Of a stretch of DNA of 36,751 nucleotides, positions 19,495-30,966 are shown in pieces (within the stretch, counting starts at the first letter, position 1; each line of letters begins with the position of its first letter). The stretch is from Saccoglossus kowalevskii. Taxonomy: Eukaryota > Hemichordata > Enteropneusta > Harrimaniidae. Below the pieces are notes generated by a model. That model saw nothing but the letters and a program-made list of their open reading frames with translations, searched no databases and was not told where the DNA came from. The stretch is taken from NCBI RefSeq assembly GCF_000003605.2, contig NW_003124913.1, forward strand, positions 289,866-326,616. The letters run 5' to 3'. Both the position numbers and the translations under genes were made by a program.

Positions 19495-20854
19495 TAAAGA
19501 TTACATTTCTGATACTAAACTTCTTCATTTAACGTGCTCGTATTTAATGACATACATGACTTTTTGGTAGTGATACACATCTGTTTAGTATGTGAACAGA
19601 TATATTTTAAGTGTGACAGAATTTGGCTTCAATGCCACCATGTATGTGTTGTATTCATTCACCAACAACCTAAGTCTTTTGAAAAATCGTACGAGTAATG
19701 TTGAACAAATAGCATTCTAACAAACGCATTATTCAATTTACACTATACAACATCGAATTAATTTACTTGCCACTCAGACAGACACTATCTATCTAGATGA
19801 TTGCAAAGTGTTAAATTTACACAAAGAACCATAATACTTGGTTGGTTGGGCTCGTTTCACCCATTAACCTTTGCATTTTCAAGGCGCAGTTGTACTAACA
19901 AAACGTGCCAAAACGTAATACTGCCTTTTGTTGTTTTCCGTTAGTTAATGAGAAGGAGTAGTCAGGGCACGATCATCAAAAGAGGTCAATAGTCTGTCGC
20001 TCAACGGCTACGCAAATAGAAACGAATGACGACGTTAAGGGAAAATAAAGTTGTTTTTGTGTGGTTTCAATTTATGTATAACATAAATACATGTCAGTAA
20101 TATGCACGAATTTCAGGTGATTAAAAAAGGGAAATTTACGTTTTTTACTAGAAATAGAATGAAAGTTCCATTTACAGTACAAAATAGGTTTCTACATTTT
20201 ACAGTTAAAGCAAATTATATTTTGCATTTTTATAATATATTTGATAATTTGTGTTTAAGAATCAAAATTTGAATTTACGTACGAATTTCGACATTTAATG
20301 TGGGAAATGCTTTATACGCTTATAAAAAATAAGATCTTTGTACAAATTACAGACGAATACAATAGCTGATTACATTTCTCACCTTACCCATGTCTTCGAA
20401 TTTATATTTTTATTTAAATTACATCATCAGGAAAATAAAAACAATTGATTAGAGGTTACGAAAATACCCTTTGCCGACCCTCATACACACACGCGGGAGT
20501 CACAAATCGAAATATTTTGCCAAATCTGATGTCATTGCACAATTAAGGTAGCCGTATTGTAGTGTAATTACATAATAAACATGGGTTATGTTGTACTATT
20601 GATCATACCTAAAGTTTCAGAGAGGTAGTTTCTGATTATACTAGAAATCAAGAGTGCAAGAGTACAAGAATGGGAATAATTGTCAATTATTGCTAAAATA
20701 CTAGTCTGAGTTTAATTAGCAGCATGTTGACATGACAGAACAGCTTAAATATCGGTTCAATTTCTCACCTCAATGTTTTCATAATAAGCACAATTTTAAA
20801 AACTGCCATGCAATACAAGCTAGCGCATTTGCTTACAATATAGCCATATTGCAC
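19495..20854. other. Spacer between oppositely oriented minisatellite blocks
   Basis: No gene or pairable repeat found. A short ACCCATTAACCTTTGCATTT segment near 19859 faintly resembles the interior of the MITE (ACCCATAAACCTTTGCGCTT near 6209), too short to call. Confidence 0.4.
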
Positions 20855-21425
20855 GGGGTGATTCAGAAAATGTACACACGGGGCGATTCAGAAATTGTAC
20901 ACATGGGGCGATTCAGAAATTGTACACATGGGGCGATTCAGAAATTGTACACATGGGGTGATTCAAAAAATGTACAGACGGGAGGATTCAGAAAATGTAC
21001 ACACGGGGTGATTCAGAAATGTACACACGGGGCAATTCAATAAATGTAACATGGGGCGATTCAGAAATTGTACACATGGGCTGATTCAAAAAATGTACAG
21101 ACGGGAGGATTCAGAAAATGTATACACGGGGTGATTCAGAAATGTACACACGGGGCAATTCAATAAATGTAACACGGAGTGATTCAGAAAATGTATACAC
21201 AGAGTGATTCAGAAAATGTACACATTGGGCGATTCAGAAAATGTACACACGGGGTGATTCATAAAATGTACACACATGATGATTCAGAAGATGTACACAC
21301 AGGGTGATTCAAAAAATGTACATACGGGGCGATTTAGCAAATGTACACATGTGGTGATTCAGAAAATGTATACACGGAGTGATTCAGAAAATACACACGG
21401 GGCGATTCTGAAAATGTATTGAGCA
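20855..21425 (+). repeat. 25-bp minisatellite array, about 23 units
   Basis: The unit is close to GATTCAGAAAATGTACACAC followed by GGGGC. Units are 24-25 bp and vary mainly at the A run and at CACACGGGG/CACATGGGG. Blocks of several units also recur as higher-order copies: the block near 20940-21030 is repeated near 21060-21170. The open frame at 20732-21043 is made mostly of the repeat. Confidence 0.95.
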
Positions 21426-21544
21426 CATTGTAAAAACATAAAAATACACTATATACACGCGATGAATCGAAGCCTAAAAGATGTGATTACGAGAGTGTGC
21501 ACAAATAATGATTAAATTGGATTTAGAGGATACAATAGATGAGT

Positions 21545-21810
21545 AAGAATGTATACAAGGGATGATTCAAGAAATTTATACACAGGGTGATTCTGGAAAT
21601 GTATACACGTGGTGATTCTGGGAATGTACACACAGAGTGATTCAGAAATTGTACACATGGGCAGATTCAGAAAATGTATACACGGGGTGATTCAGAAATG
21701 TACACACGAGGCGATTCAGAAAATGTACACACGGGGCGATTCAGAAAATTTACATATAGGGCGATTCAGAAAATTTACACATGGGACGATTCAAAAAATG
21801 TACACACGGG
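21545..21810 (+). repeat. Second block of the 25-bp minisatellite, about 11 units
   Basis: Same unit as the preceding array. Both blocks end in the same non-satellite flank, GCACATTGTAAAAACATAAA then A/G-TACACT (21423-21450 and 21810-21837). The block plus its right flank was therefore duplicated as one piece. Confidence 0.93.
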
Positions 21811-21982
21811 CACATTGTAAAAACATAAAAGTACACTTGTTCAAGTTGTATGCGAACATAAATGTGTCATTGAAGTGTTATTAGGTATTGATAGGACAAT
21901 TATGAGCTAATGCATCCAATATTATGCAAGCAGATTACAGAATTGAGTGAAAAGTCCGGGGACTTGTAAGTGAACATTATGG

Positions 21983-22002
21983 TATATATATATATATATA
22001 TG
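21983..22002. repeat. (TA)n microsatellite
   Basis: About ten TA dinucleotides in a row. Confidence 0.9.
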
Positions 22003-22144
22003 TGCAAACTAGACAATAACCAAAGCTGACGTATTTCAATGCATATTGAGATGATCATGATTAAATAGTTTTATGTCAAGCGATAGATTATGGATAATTA
22101 ATTGTATTTACGCTTATTTGGACTTACAGCCTCTAGTACAACTG

Positions 22145-22385
22145 TAGTGAATTATGTACTTCGTGGCCTAATGGATTTTGATACTCCGCATTTGGTGAAT
22201 GATTATTGTAGTTCCAATCACATTATGTGGTTTAAACATTTTTTTCGAAAACTGTTCTATTTGAAACACTTTGGAAGGCAAAATCGCCGACGATGTTTCA
22301 ACACAAAACACCAGACTATAAACCTTTCGTTGTTGTATAAGGCACATTTGTGTTCATGCGAGTAACGAAAACACTTTTTTCCAAA
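22145..22385 (+). repeat. Dispersed repeat, copy B
   Basis: Plus-strand partner of 12415-12665. Shared blocks include TTTTGATACTCCGCATTTGG, GTTTAAACATTTTTTTCG and ATAAGGCACATTTGTGTTCA, in the same order. The 87-codon frame here (22102-22365) is carried by the repeat and is not open in the other copy, so it is not treated as a gene. A shorter echo, CAATGTTTCAACCTGAA, follows near 22430. Confidence 0.8.
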
Positions 22386-25300
22386 CTGTTATATTATGAA
22401 ATATTTTAATAAAAAACAAACACGCACGCAATGTTTCAACCTGAATCTCCTGGCTATACACACGACATCTTTGTATGTTGTCAACGGCATGCATCTATAA
22501 TAGACGCAATATTTATTTTCGACTGTAGAAGTAAACAATGCCCACACACGTCATCATTGTCAACCGACATAGTGTGCATGTAGCGAAAGATTTATTGATT
22601 TCAGTATTTTCAATACGAAGCCTAAATGTTGAATTCCATCGAATAAGGTGAATACCACACACTTTTGCAAATTTGCTTTCAATTTGAACGAGCTCCTGTA
22701 AGTCTCTAACAGTATATAACATTTAACTGTTGTTTAGAAATTTCATTAGTACAATAAATACAACAATTTTTGAACAATAATTTGCTACTTATTTGCTACT
22801 TATTTGCAAACATTTTGAAATACCTTTTGTAAACGAAGGTTTTCATGATGAACACTATTATTTATTGCGTGTTCAAGTAATTGTTGTGCGCATGCTAATC
22901 CAACGATTGAATTATACTATCGGGAGTATGTGGACTGGTGGCATATTCGTTAAAGCAGCAACGACTTGGACCGGAGGTTATCCTAAATAAACCCGAAGGT
23001 ATGATGATATTGTTACTTCGTTACGAAACGTATAACAAGTTTAATTAGTAGAGCCAGCTCAAACTCAAATTCATGCATTTACAGGACCAGAGAATATCAT
23101 ACTGCTTAACTTCCCCAGAGACAAAATCTGAGTTACCAAATGAAATCATAGAAATGTTAATGGTTTGTGGTCATCTTTTTGTTTTCACATTACATGTCCA
23201 CGTTACTTTATACAAATATTACACATCACGTGTTTCTGTTTCAAATATCGCATTGCTTGGAATAATAGTGGTAATTAACTAAACATTACTCACTGGATTT
23301 TGAAATATACGTTTCAGATTTGTTAATTTTGTTTGGTGAATATAATTTTAAAATACTACTATTCCTTTAAGTTAAAATTCCTTCAAAAGCCACAAACTTA
23401 CGTCATAGACATTTTCTCAACTACTCTCTAACACAGATAACTAAATAACATGATCTATTAAGAGAGACAGTATATCACTTCACATTAACGTTTTCGGAAA
23501 TCTCTTTTGATTAACTTGATAAAAACACGAAAAAGGCATATATGCAAGTCTAGGTTAAAATTGAGATACCGAAAACATATGAGTAGGTTATTTTATCGTT
23601 CACATTATTAATAGAATTTTATAATTATTTTTCGAAATTTGCTTTTGTACGAGTAATTTTACGACGATTTTTTATATTGCCAATTTTCATTTTGCTTGGC
23701 ATCAGCACTATCGAAGTTATGATTCGTTGACTGTGAATATTTATTGAGGAGAACATCGAAAGTGTCATTGGATTATGAATAGATCTATTGAATAGTGTAA
23801 TAATATGCACGTAATGCATAACTGCTACCACTACGCCTAAACGGCTTGAACACAGAAGGATAACTTGCCGAAGTTAATAATTGCTTCACATAAGGTGTCA
23901 CTAAACTACGAATAAGTAATATCAAATGATTTTCTCTTCGAATGAGAAGGGCGGAACGGAAATGATATTAAAGGACATATGTTTAATATATACTAATAAA
24001 GGACAACAAAACATGAAAGAAATGATCAGAAATGAAGACCACGGTGTCCAGTGTAATGGCCTGCATAAATGCAACAGTGAATGAATTGTTAACGAAAGTT
24101 CTGTCGGAATGTGTTCTTCCAAATTATGGCCTCTAGTTTCACTGAATTATTAATGTTGACATTCAAGATAAGAAAGTACCATAATTGTGCAACCAATATA
24201 ATGAACTATAGACATACGCATGACCTAATTTATACTTTTCACTCATGACCTCTAATCCTTCACTTTGCTGCTATTGATAGCTTGTCATTATCTGAATCCG
24301 AATTCAGTATGACATAAACAGAGTAGCCCGACATCCCACTGTTATGGGGTGCCGCTATTTTAAATTTATCATTTGTATTATCATATTTCTTATAGGAGAT
24401 TATTTATGTTGAAATAAATTAGTATTATCACATCCCATGCAAGGGATTACCTCTACAAGACTATTATGAGTATCATATTAGGTAATATTGTCAAATTAGA
24501 TGCAGGAGATTATCATTTATAGAATATCATTTGTTTGTCTAAGTCTAATGCTAAAGATTAACCCCAGAGATTATCATTTGCTGCTTTACCAGACATGTGA
24601 GCATTTGTCCCAGTAATCACATGCTGGCCATAATTTTCATCAGTGTATTGTTCAATTTTATAAACACTATTGTCAGTTTTCTCGTTATAGCTGTGTACAT
24701 TACTCAATTTCCTAGCTGTACATTGCTTATAATACTCATTATCCTTCAATGACATTATTATCATTATAATCATTACACTGACTGGTAAATTGTTCATATC
24801 ATATAAAGTCAACTTCTATTTATTATTCCACTCCCATCTCACGAGATGCTTTATATATTATTCTAAATACTGCTTGTCTTGCCAAGAGCAGTTCATATTC
24901 AAAAGCTTAGAAAGTATTTTTTTTCAATTTAAAAACGACTCACAAACATATTGAAAAACACATACTGTAGTTGTTGTAATTTCTTTTCTGAAATTTAAAC
25001 TAAACGTTAGCAGTGCTGTAAACCCTAACTCGGTGATCCCCCAATAAACATTCCTAAATCTCCCTAAATACGAGTTATGCTTCAACATCCAATCATTAGG
25101 TGGCATGAAATTTTAAAATCGCATCCCAAGGATAAACATGCTCCACTTTCCATATGTCTAGCTTAAAGCTTACGTCGCCATTTTTGACAATACCATTAAG
25201 CGATTATTGATAGTGATCAGTGCAGTATTCAACATATCACTCAACGTAAAGCTTACCGCAGACGTCCCTCTTAGTGTTTATTTAGCGTTAGCATTAAACG

Positions 25301-26060
25301 TTCAAATTTTACAAGCTGGATTAAAGCACCAAATTTGGCAGACATGATATAGGAGTATGGTTGATTTTATTTAGGTGTGTCCGATTTGGGTCACTTAGGT
25401 CAACGTCAGATTTGATTTTGTTTCATATATGATGCTATTTGGATATTGGATTGGTATGATTAGTATTTCTATTTTAGTATATATTATACAAGCTGTTTTG
25501 CTGTATCCCATAAGTTATATTGTGTTTTATAAATATTGAAATGTAAATGAAATATAGGTTAATGCTGTTATAATTATATTTTCACATACAAATACGAGAT
25601 TTGTCTCATATGTCAAAAAAACGTGGGTAATATAACTCTCACATCAAAACCGGGATACTTATCTGCAACTCATGATCACTCGAAGTAATGTTTGATAATC
25701 ATAGCAAATCCCGAGAAAATTACTACGAGCACATGAGAATTTATTTCACTCATATACAACTATTTACTGAGATAAATATATTGATCATACGTAGTATAAC
25801 GCTCATTACGGGAAAATAACGTTATGATGAGTTCAAATTGCAAGGAATATGATATGGTAATCATATTCATTTACATAGATTTCCAATGTGCCTGACTAAT
25901 ATCTTTGTTTTCTTGTGTCATGTGTTACGTTCAGTGGTACGAAAATAAAACAGGTATGAACATGTCATGTGAATCGTCTTATTATCAGGTAGGGAAATTC
26001 AGTTCCCGTTAGTTAAAATTTAAGATATATTGTTTTGTTTGTTTACAGTAATATAGTTTA
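22386..26060. other. No gene recognised (3.7 kb)
   Basis: AT-rich. Several frames of 60-84 codons exist on both strands, but none has a domain, splice context or compositional signal that I can support. A loose AGGAGATTAT / CAGAGATTATCATTTG motif recurs between 24390 and 24580. Confidence 0.5.
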
Positions 26061-26144
26061 AACATAAATATGTCAGATATATAGATCCAAAAGCTGATGT
26101 TTGATTATGTTGAGTTGTTAAGATTAAAATAACTGAAATTCAGT

Positions 26145-26365
26145 CATCTTGAATCCGATCGTCAAACAAGTGCTTGTCTATATTGGGAGTTTAAAACAAA
26201 ATGGCCACCTGTCAAACGAATACATCTGTAGTATATCCATGACATGATGTATAATGAGTATATAAAATATTAACATAATCAATCAAAGCATGTCGGAGAT
26301 ATGGTTCTAGAACTACATTCATTAAAGCAAAATGGCCGCCTGTCACTCATTTTGAATCCGATCCC
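26145..26365. repeat. Diverged repeat with AAAATGGCCGCC and GAATCCGATC blocks
   Basis: ACAAAATGGCCACCTGTCA (26196) and GCAAAATGGCCGCCTGTCA (26327) are near-identical, and TTGAATCCGATC occurs at 26149 and 26352. The spacing differs (131 and 203 bp), so this looks like pieces of overlapping interspersed elements rather than a clean tandem array. ATGGCCGCC resembles the YY1 core but here is more likely part of the repeat. Confidence 0.5.
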
Positions 26366-26503
26366 CAAAAATGACCTTTGACATTCGACCATCGTGAATC
26401 AGATTGATGTGCATATGTATAATAGTATGTGTGATGTTTGAATGTTATTACTCCAGGAAAGTCTAAGATACAGATCCGGACGCACACAAGGAAGCTCGTA
26501 AGT

Positions 26504-26530
26504 CCCGTTTTGGACTGCATCCAATACGGG
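26504..26530. repeat. Short hairpin
   Basis: CCCGTTTTGGA and TCCAATACGGG form an 11-bp stem with one mismatch around a 5-nt loop, CTGCA. Confidence 0.55.
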
Positions 26531-26778
26531 AAGTAAAAAGCAATAGCAACGCCTTTGAACGCCAGTCAGTCTTCGTTTATAAAAACATGTTTTCTGGATA
26601 CGTCTACTGATTAATTTGAACAGTAGCGTCGCCAGCGCTGCATCACTAGTAAATATATGTTAGTCACCTAAAAAGTCCTTCCACTGGTATGTAGACGATC
26701 ACTGAAGCACGCATACGTAAATGGCTAAGCATGAATGCTTTGTAACATATAATAAAAATCTACCATGCGGTACTTTCA

Positions 26779-26847
26779 TGATTACCGCCAACATATCATC
26801 AATCCTCCCTTGCGGTGCAGATTGATGCTAAACTCTTGCGGTAATCA
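26779..26847. repeat. Nested two-tier stem-loop, 69 nt
   Basis: Outer arms TGATTACCGC (26779-26788) and GCGGTAATCA (26838-26847) are perfect complements. Inside them CATCAATC (26797-26804) and GATTGATG (26820-26827) are also perfect. Internal loops of 8 and 10 nt separate the stems, and the apical loop is 15 nt. The arms are GC-richer than the surroundings. It could be a foldback mobile element or a structured RNA. Confidence 0.65.
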
Positions 26848-27715
26848 CTCGTGTTCGCTGACGTCAACCTAAGGGGAAAATATCACGGGAATATAAATGA
26901 ATATTTCATACGATTTTGTAGCCACAAACATTAAACAAGATGTAAAAATTGCAAAAGTCATAAAATGTAATTTTACACATAAGTATACTAAAAGTGATCC
27001 TTGCTTTACAGTATTGTAACATTATTTTTGTATTTAGAATTCTATAGTGTTTCTAAATAATTGAAAAAGTGCTCATTTCATTTTTGTGCAAGTTTTTATA
27101 AAACTTCACCTCAAATACTGTGGTTATGTCTTTGACAATGACATATAGCATTGTTCTTTTATCAGTTACTCTGATGTAAAATAATTTAGAACAGTAGATA
27201 TTTGTTGGTGGATCTTTCTATTATATATGTTTCACATTGCCCCAAGCAGATTAATTGCGTGTTTATTCTCAAAATGTTTACTGCTGTTTTTACTGTAGAT
27301 AGCCTTGTTCTCTCCATCAATGATAAATAATTTAGTGAGAAGTTTTTGACGTTACAACTATTTTGCTGCAAGAATGGTTTTGTTCGTGAAAGTCACCGGG
27401 ATCTGAACAACCCGCATAGGAACTCTCGTTCCAGTCTCACAAGTTAAGAGAAAAACAGCAGGCAATCAAATTCGTTGTAACATGTGCAAGATTACGTGAG
27501 TGTAATTGTTTTTGTTATGGTAGCCATTTTGTTTTTCGTCAGCGTGAAGATTTCGGAGTTGTTTTTGGTAAATATATTATGTATGTATTTATAGATTTGT
27601 TTCTTGGTAAAAAAAACAAACAAAAAAACGACAGATAACTTTAGACAACTGACAGTGTATGTATGATATTATATTGTGAAAATTGAAGCAACTTTGTTTG
27701 TATTCATTCGTAATG
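26848..27715. other. No gene recognised
   Basis: AT-rich. The minus-strand frame at 27186-27371 has no recognisable content. Apparent T-arm-like GGTTGTTCAGATCC (minus, about 27390-27410) is too weak to call a tRNA relic. Confidence 0.45.
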
Positions 27716-27734
27716 ATGAATCTCAATTAATCAC

Positions 27735-28020
27735 TTTTTGTTATTGGCGTCGGAGGTTAGCTGCATTTCTGTAGCTCGCTTGGTTTCGCCGTCGGGTATT
27801 TCGTTCGTAGTTGAGTTATTTTACCGACCTGGAATCAGGTCGGGCCGTAACAGCAGTTTTTTTCATTATTTTCGCCTCAAGTTTCTACTGTCGATGGGTT
27901 CCGAAACTTTTTCATCAATTATTTTGAGGACGATAGTCGAAGTCGATTTCAGGGCGAACACCGCGGAAAACTACAGCGAAATCCCACCGCCATCTTGAAT
28001 AAGTTATCGTGACGTGACGT
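27735..28020. promoter_or_regulatory. CpG-richer block with YY1-like site, possible promoter
   Basis: This block has many more CG dinucleotides than its surroundings. It contains CCGCCATCTT (27987-27996, minus strand AAGATGGCGG, the YY1 consensus often found just at transcription starts) and TGACGTGACGTGA just after it. A perfect 8-bp hairpin CCGACCTG-GAAT-CAGGTCGG lies at 27824-27843. The open frame 27738-27998 spans the block, but GC content alone can explain it. No downstream exon could be tied to it in either direction. Confidence 0.35.
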
Positions 28021-28380
28021 GAATAGAAGCTGTAAATACAAGTGAACTAATAATTAATTTTGTTTCTTTTAGTTTGAGATTGTTTCTGTTTGCTAGCTAC
28101 TATGTCTTATGTAGTTTTGATTTTAAAAAGGAGTTTTTGAATAAAGCTGAGAACCTTGACAGTGGATAAAACCAGAAAGAAGATTGTCCGGATTACAGAT
28201 GAAATTATTTTTATGAAATTATTGTCCAACTTGTAAATTGTGACAATGTGATCAATTCTCGTTTACCACTGAATAACATTATGAAAATGCTTATTCTTCA
28301 AATGTTTTTAATCCAATGACAATAAAATACAAAGCCAATCTGATTATACCAACTTCACACTGTTATTATCAATGGCACAT

Positions 28381-28677
28381 TCAGTTCTCTGTACCAATGC
28401 TTGATGAGCTATTCTCAATTATTGCATCAGACTTTATACTGTCACTGCTAACACTATCACTATCTGTATCAGCACAGTAATGAATAAGATGTCTTTCAAT
28501 ACAACTACTCTCATCTTTGCAATGTCCACATGAACACTTAGACGTATAAATATCACAACAACTGTGATATAATATTTTGTCTTTCAATTGAATCATTTCC
28601 AGACTTGAAGCAAAATCTTCATAAACTTTCACCCGTCTGCAAACATTTGTGTTTTTTATGGTAGAGATGCAGTTTAC
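28381..28677 (-). pseudogene. RecQ-like helicase zinc-binding segment and C-terminus
   Basis: After a possible acceptor (cctgtcag) the frame reads IKNTNVCRRVKVYEDF, the CRR-xx-L-xxxF start of the RecQ zinc-binding subdomain, then LYHSCCDIYTSKCSCGHC, the Cys cluster. The tail is rich in Asp and Ser (DTDSDSVSSDS) and ends at TGA. This segment itself is open for over 80 codons, the best preserved part of the copy. Confidence 0.7.
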
Positions 28678-29538
28678 CTGACAGGTATTTTAATTAGTTA
28701 ATTAGGAAACCAAGATGACCTCCCTTGTCCACAAAGCTATATATTTTCGGAAAGCTTATTGTATGAATTTTAAAATTTTGTTAGTACTTTTTTTATCGAC
28801 ACTGTAGTTTGAAATATGCACAACAATGTGCTTTTTTGGTCAAAAGTGATTTAAAAAAAATAGTTTCTAAACCATGCTTATGTTTCCTGTCAAAATTGGT
28901 TTACGGATACATCTGTTTATTATGAAGAAAGTGCCGTCTTGAAAACTGTCTACCAGTTGGTAATTTTGCAGGGCAGCAACTCAAATTTCACTACTTCAAG
29001 TTTATGAATAAATTAACAGCTAGTTGTCTGTAAGATTGTTGTAACACTGCCACGACGGCGTTTTGAAGATAAACACATTGTCTATCATTTGTGAAAATGT
29101 CAAAACAAAAGGTCAAAGCGTCTAGGAGCTATTTTTTGGGATGTGCACTAAAAAGAGCTGAGATAATTGCTAATTTGCATAAAAATTCACTCAGTAAGAA
29201 GTTTGCTAATGCTCATAATTAAAATGGCTGTAACAGTTCCAAATTTAAATTTAATATCATTATGTAAAAAGTTAAATATAGTGCATAATATAGAGATCCC
29301 GTCATTTCTTTTTTTATCATGCTTCTTTTTTATTATTTATGTACAGCCTTGCTAAATCTTGCTGAGCATTCAAAAGAAAGAATGTTTGCACCTTTTATCT
29401 ATATTTTCAAAAATCGTCTTTTGAGTATGTTCCACTATTCACAATTCTACAAAATGTTAACAGTCTATAGCCAAGACTGTTTGGATAATAACAAGCAAAA
29501 AAAATCACTCCCAAGTGCCCACGAACCTGCATCTCTAC

Positions 29539-30136
29539 CTTAAGTATGATACAAAATAACGGAGTTAGATGGTTTGTCATCTCTTCCAACTCTCCAGCAG
29601 ATTCCTGTGCATACGACTATATATCAAATGAAGGACCATATTGAATAACATGATGACAATTGTTCATATCAATTAATACCCATTCTAAGAGCTGTTGTAC
29701 AAAAAATAATATGCAACTCTGAATGCGACACTTTTTTAATTTCTTTAAAGTGAGACTCTTATACCACAGAATCAGTTTCGCTGTGGTACATTCCAATGTA
29801 AGAAATTGAGGCAGGATATTCCCCTTTAAAGTAATCATATAATCTAGATGTATTATCAAGTGATGAACATTAGACAAGTGTATGTGGAAACTGGTCAGTT
29901 TCCTCTCTGAACTTATCAACCATCCAGTAAAGGGGAGGGGATATCACGCACAATTTTCAAAACACCATATCTAACATTAGCCTTATTGGGACACACATTT
30001 ATATTTTTACTGTCTGAAATTGAGCGACTGTCCTTGATCTGTGACTGTAACAATTTGGATGGAAAAAATACTCTCTAGTGAACATTCCTGCTCTTTGCGG
30101 CTGCCTTTGTCACTTTGAGCAATAGTTGGCTTTCCC
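29539..30136 (-). pseudogene. RecQ-like helicase, second RecA domain (motifs IV-VI)
   Basis: Starts after a good acceptor (gctctttacag). Successive pieces in shifting frames read NVCPNKANVRYGVLKIVRDI, WMVDKFREETDQFPHTLV, DNTSRLYDYFKGEY, YIGMYHSETDSVV, HSELHIIFCTTALRMGIN (motif V), HHVIQYGPSFDI, SYAQESAGE and then GRDDKPSNSVILYHT (motif VI, QESGRxGRDD in intact members). At least three frame changes and several stops are present. Confidence 0.78.
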
Positions 30137-30336
30137 CTGTAAAGAGCAAAAATGAAGATACTCAACGTGTGTAACTTATTTTAATATAGATAATTCATTT
30201 TTCCTCTGTCTTAGAGGCTTGAGGATTTGAAACTTGGAAGGAGTGTGAAAAAATTGTTGTAAAGCATTATTTAAGTAATTTGTACCATGGCTGTCACAAA
30301 TTGGGCAGTTTCGGCAAATCAAATTGTTATACGTGT

Positions 30337-30400
30337 AGTTTAAAGTAGAGAGTCATTACCTGCGCATGGCAGATGGGCATCTACCCATGAACTACATCAA
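30337..30400 (+). mobile_element. Half copy of the TTAA-bounded MITE
   Basis: GAGTCATTACCTGCGCATGG followed by CAGATGGGCATCTACCCATGAAC matches the left end and interior of the element at 6137-6302 (GAGTCGTCACCTGCGCATGC, GCGTCTACCCATAAAC). About 20 bp of the interior is missing, leaving the small palindrome AGATGGGCATCT. The right inverted end is not seen. It lies within the helicase pseudogene. Confidence 0.6.
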
Positions 30401-30774
30401 CCACTAAAAAAATGATCTTGTTACTATGTTTTCGCTTTAATATTTCAATATTTTGTGAATTTTTTAAGTAACTCTTTGGCGACCAAAAATATATTTTGGC
30501 AGGTCAATATAAAGATTTAATTATGTTATTGTTGCTGCTGACAAACCCACAATTTCTGCTGAAAAATATCTAAAGAAAAAAAGGAGCACATTAAAATTAA
30601 TTTGTTTTCATCATCAGATACAAACTTCATTAATTACAATACAAACATTATTAATCAATTGAATTATTTTTTTGGAGGGAGAAGTAAAGTAGAATTCTAC
30701 TAAAATCATTTTATTAGGTACATACATGGTCTTTTATCAGGGACACCAAAGGTGATACAATTATGATTGCTCCA

Positions 30775-30924
30775 TCAATTGGTGATTATAACATTGAAAA
30801 CATTTCCCATGTCCAGTTGGCAGAATGCAAGTACATCATTTTTACCTAAATGATACATGTACTTTATAGCCAATTTGTGTTCTTCTTTAAACTGTGTGGG
30901 ATTGACACCGAACTTCTCACAGAG
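30775..30924 (-). pseudogene. RecQ-like helicase, Q-motif/Walker A region
   Basis: Follows a possible acceptor (aattttaag). LCEKFGVNPTQFKEEHKLAI then KYMYHLGKNDVLAF matches the FG...FK-xEQ-xxAI...GkDVLa block of RecQ helicases, with His where Gln is normal. The Walker A loop PTGxGKS is degraded to QLDMGNV, so nucleotide binding would be lost. Confidence 0.65.
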
Positions 30925-30966
30925 CTTAAAATTAAATAGTAGCAAAATAACATAGGTAACAGTCAT

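Larger units (their letters stand above)
28381..30924 (-). pseudogene. RecQ-like DNA helicase, decayed or multi-exon
   Basis: Three minus-strand segments encode successive parts of a RecQ-family ATP-dependent 3'-5' DNA helicase in the correct order: the N-terminal helicase block (30924-30775), the second RecA domain with motifs IV-VI (30136-29539), and a zinc-binding region with an acidic tail (28677-28381). Frames switch inside the segments and in-frame stops occur. The DExH region expected between the first two was not found, and a MITE fragment sits there. I read it as a dead copy. Multi-copy RecQ-like genes are, from general knowledge, common in marine invertebrate genomes. Assignment rests on motif recognition by eye. 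Confidence 0.75.

Noticed and set aside
20855-21810. Regular repeats resembling a CRISPR array
   Set aside because: The units are contiguous without unique spacers, vary in sequence, and the window is eukaryotic. It is a minisatellite.
22102-22365. 87-codon plus-strand frame
   Set aside because: It lies inside a dispersed repeat whose other copy does not keep the frame, and it has no recognisable domain.
27738-27998. 86-codon frame in the CpG-rich block
   Set aside because: No family resemblance. The open frame is explained by fewer stop codons in GC-richer DNA.
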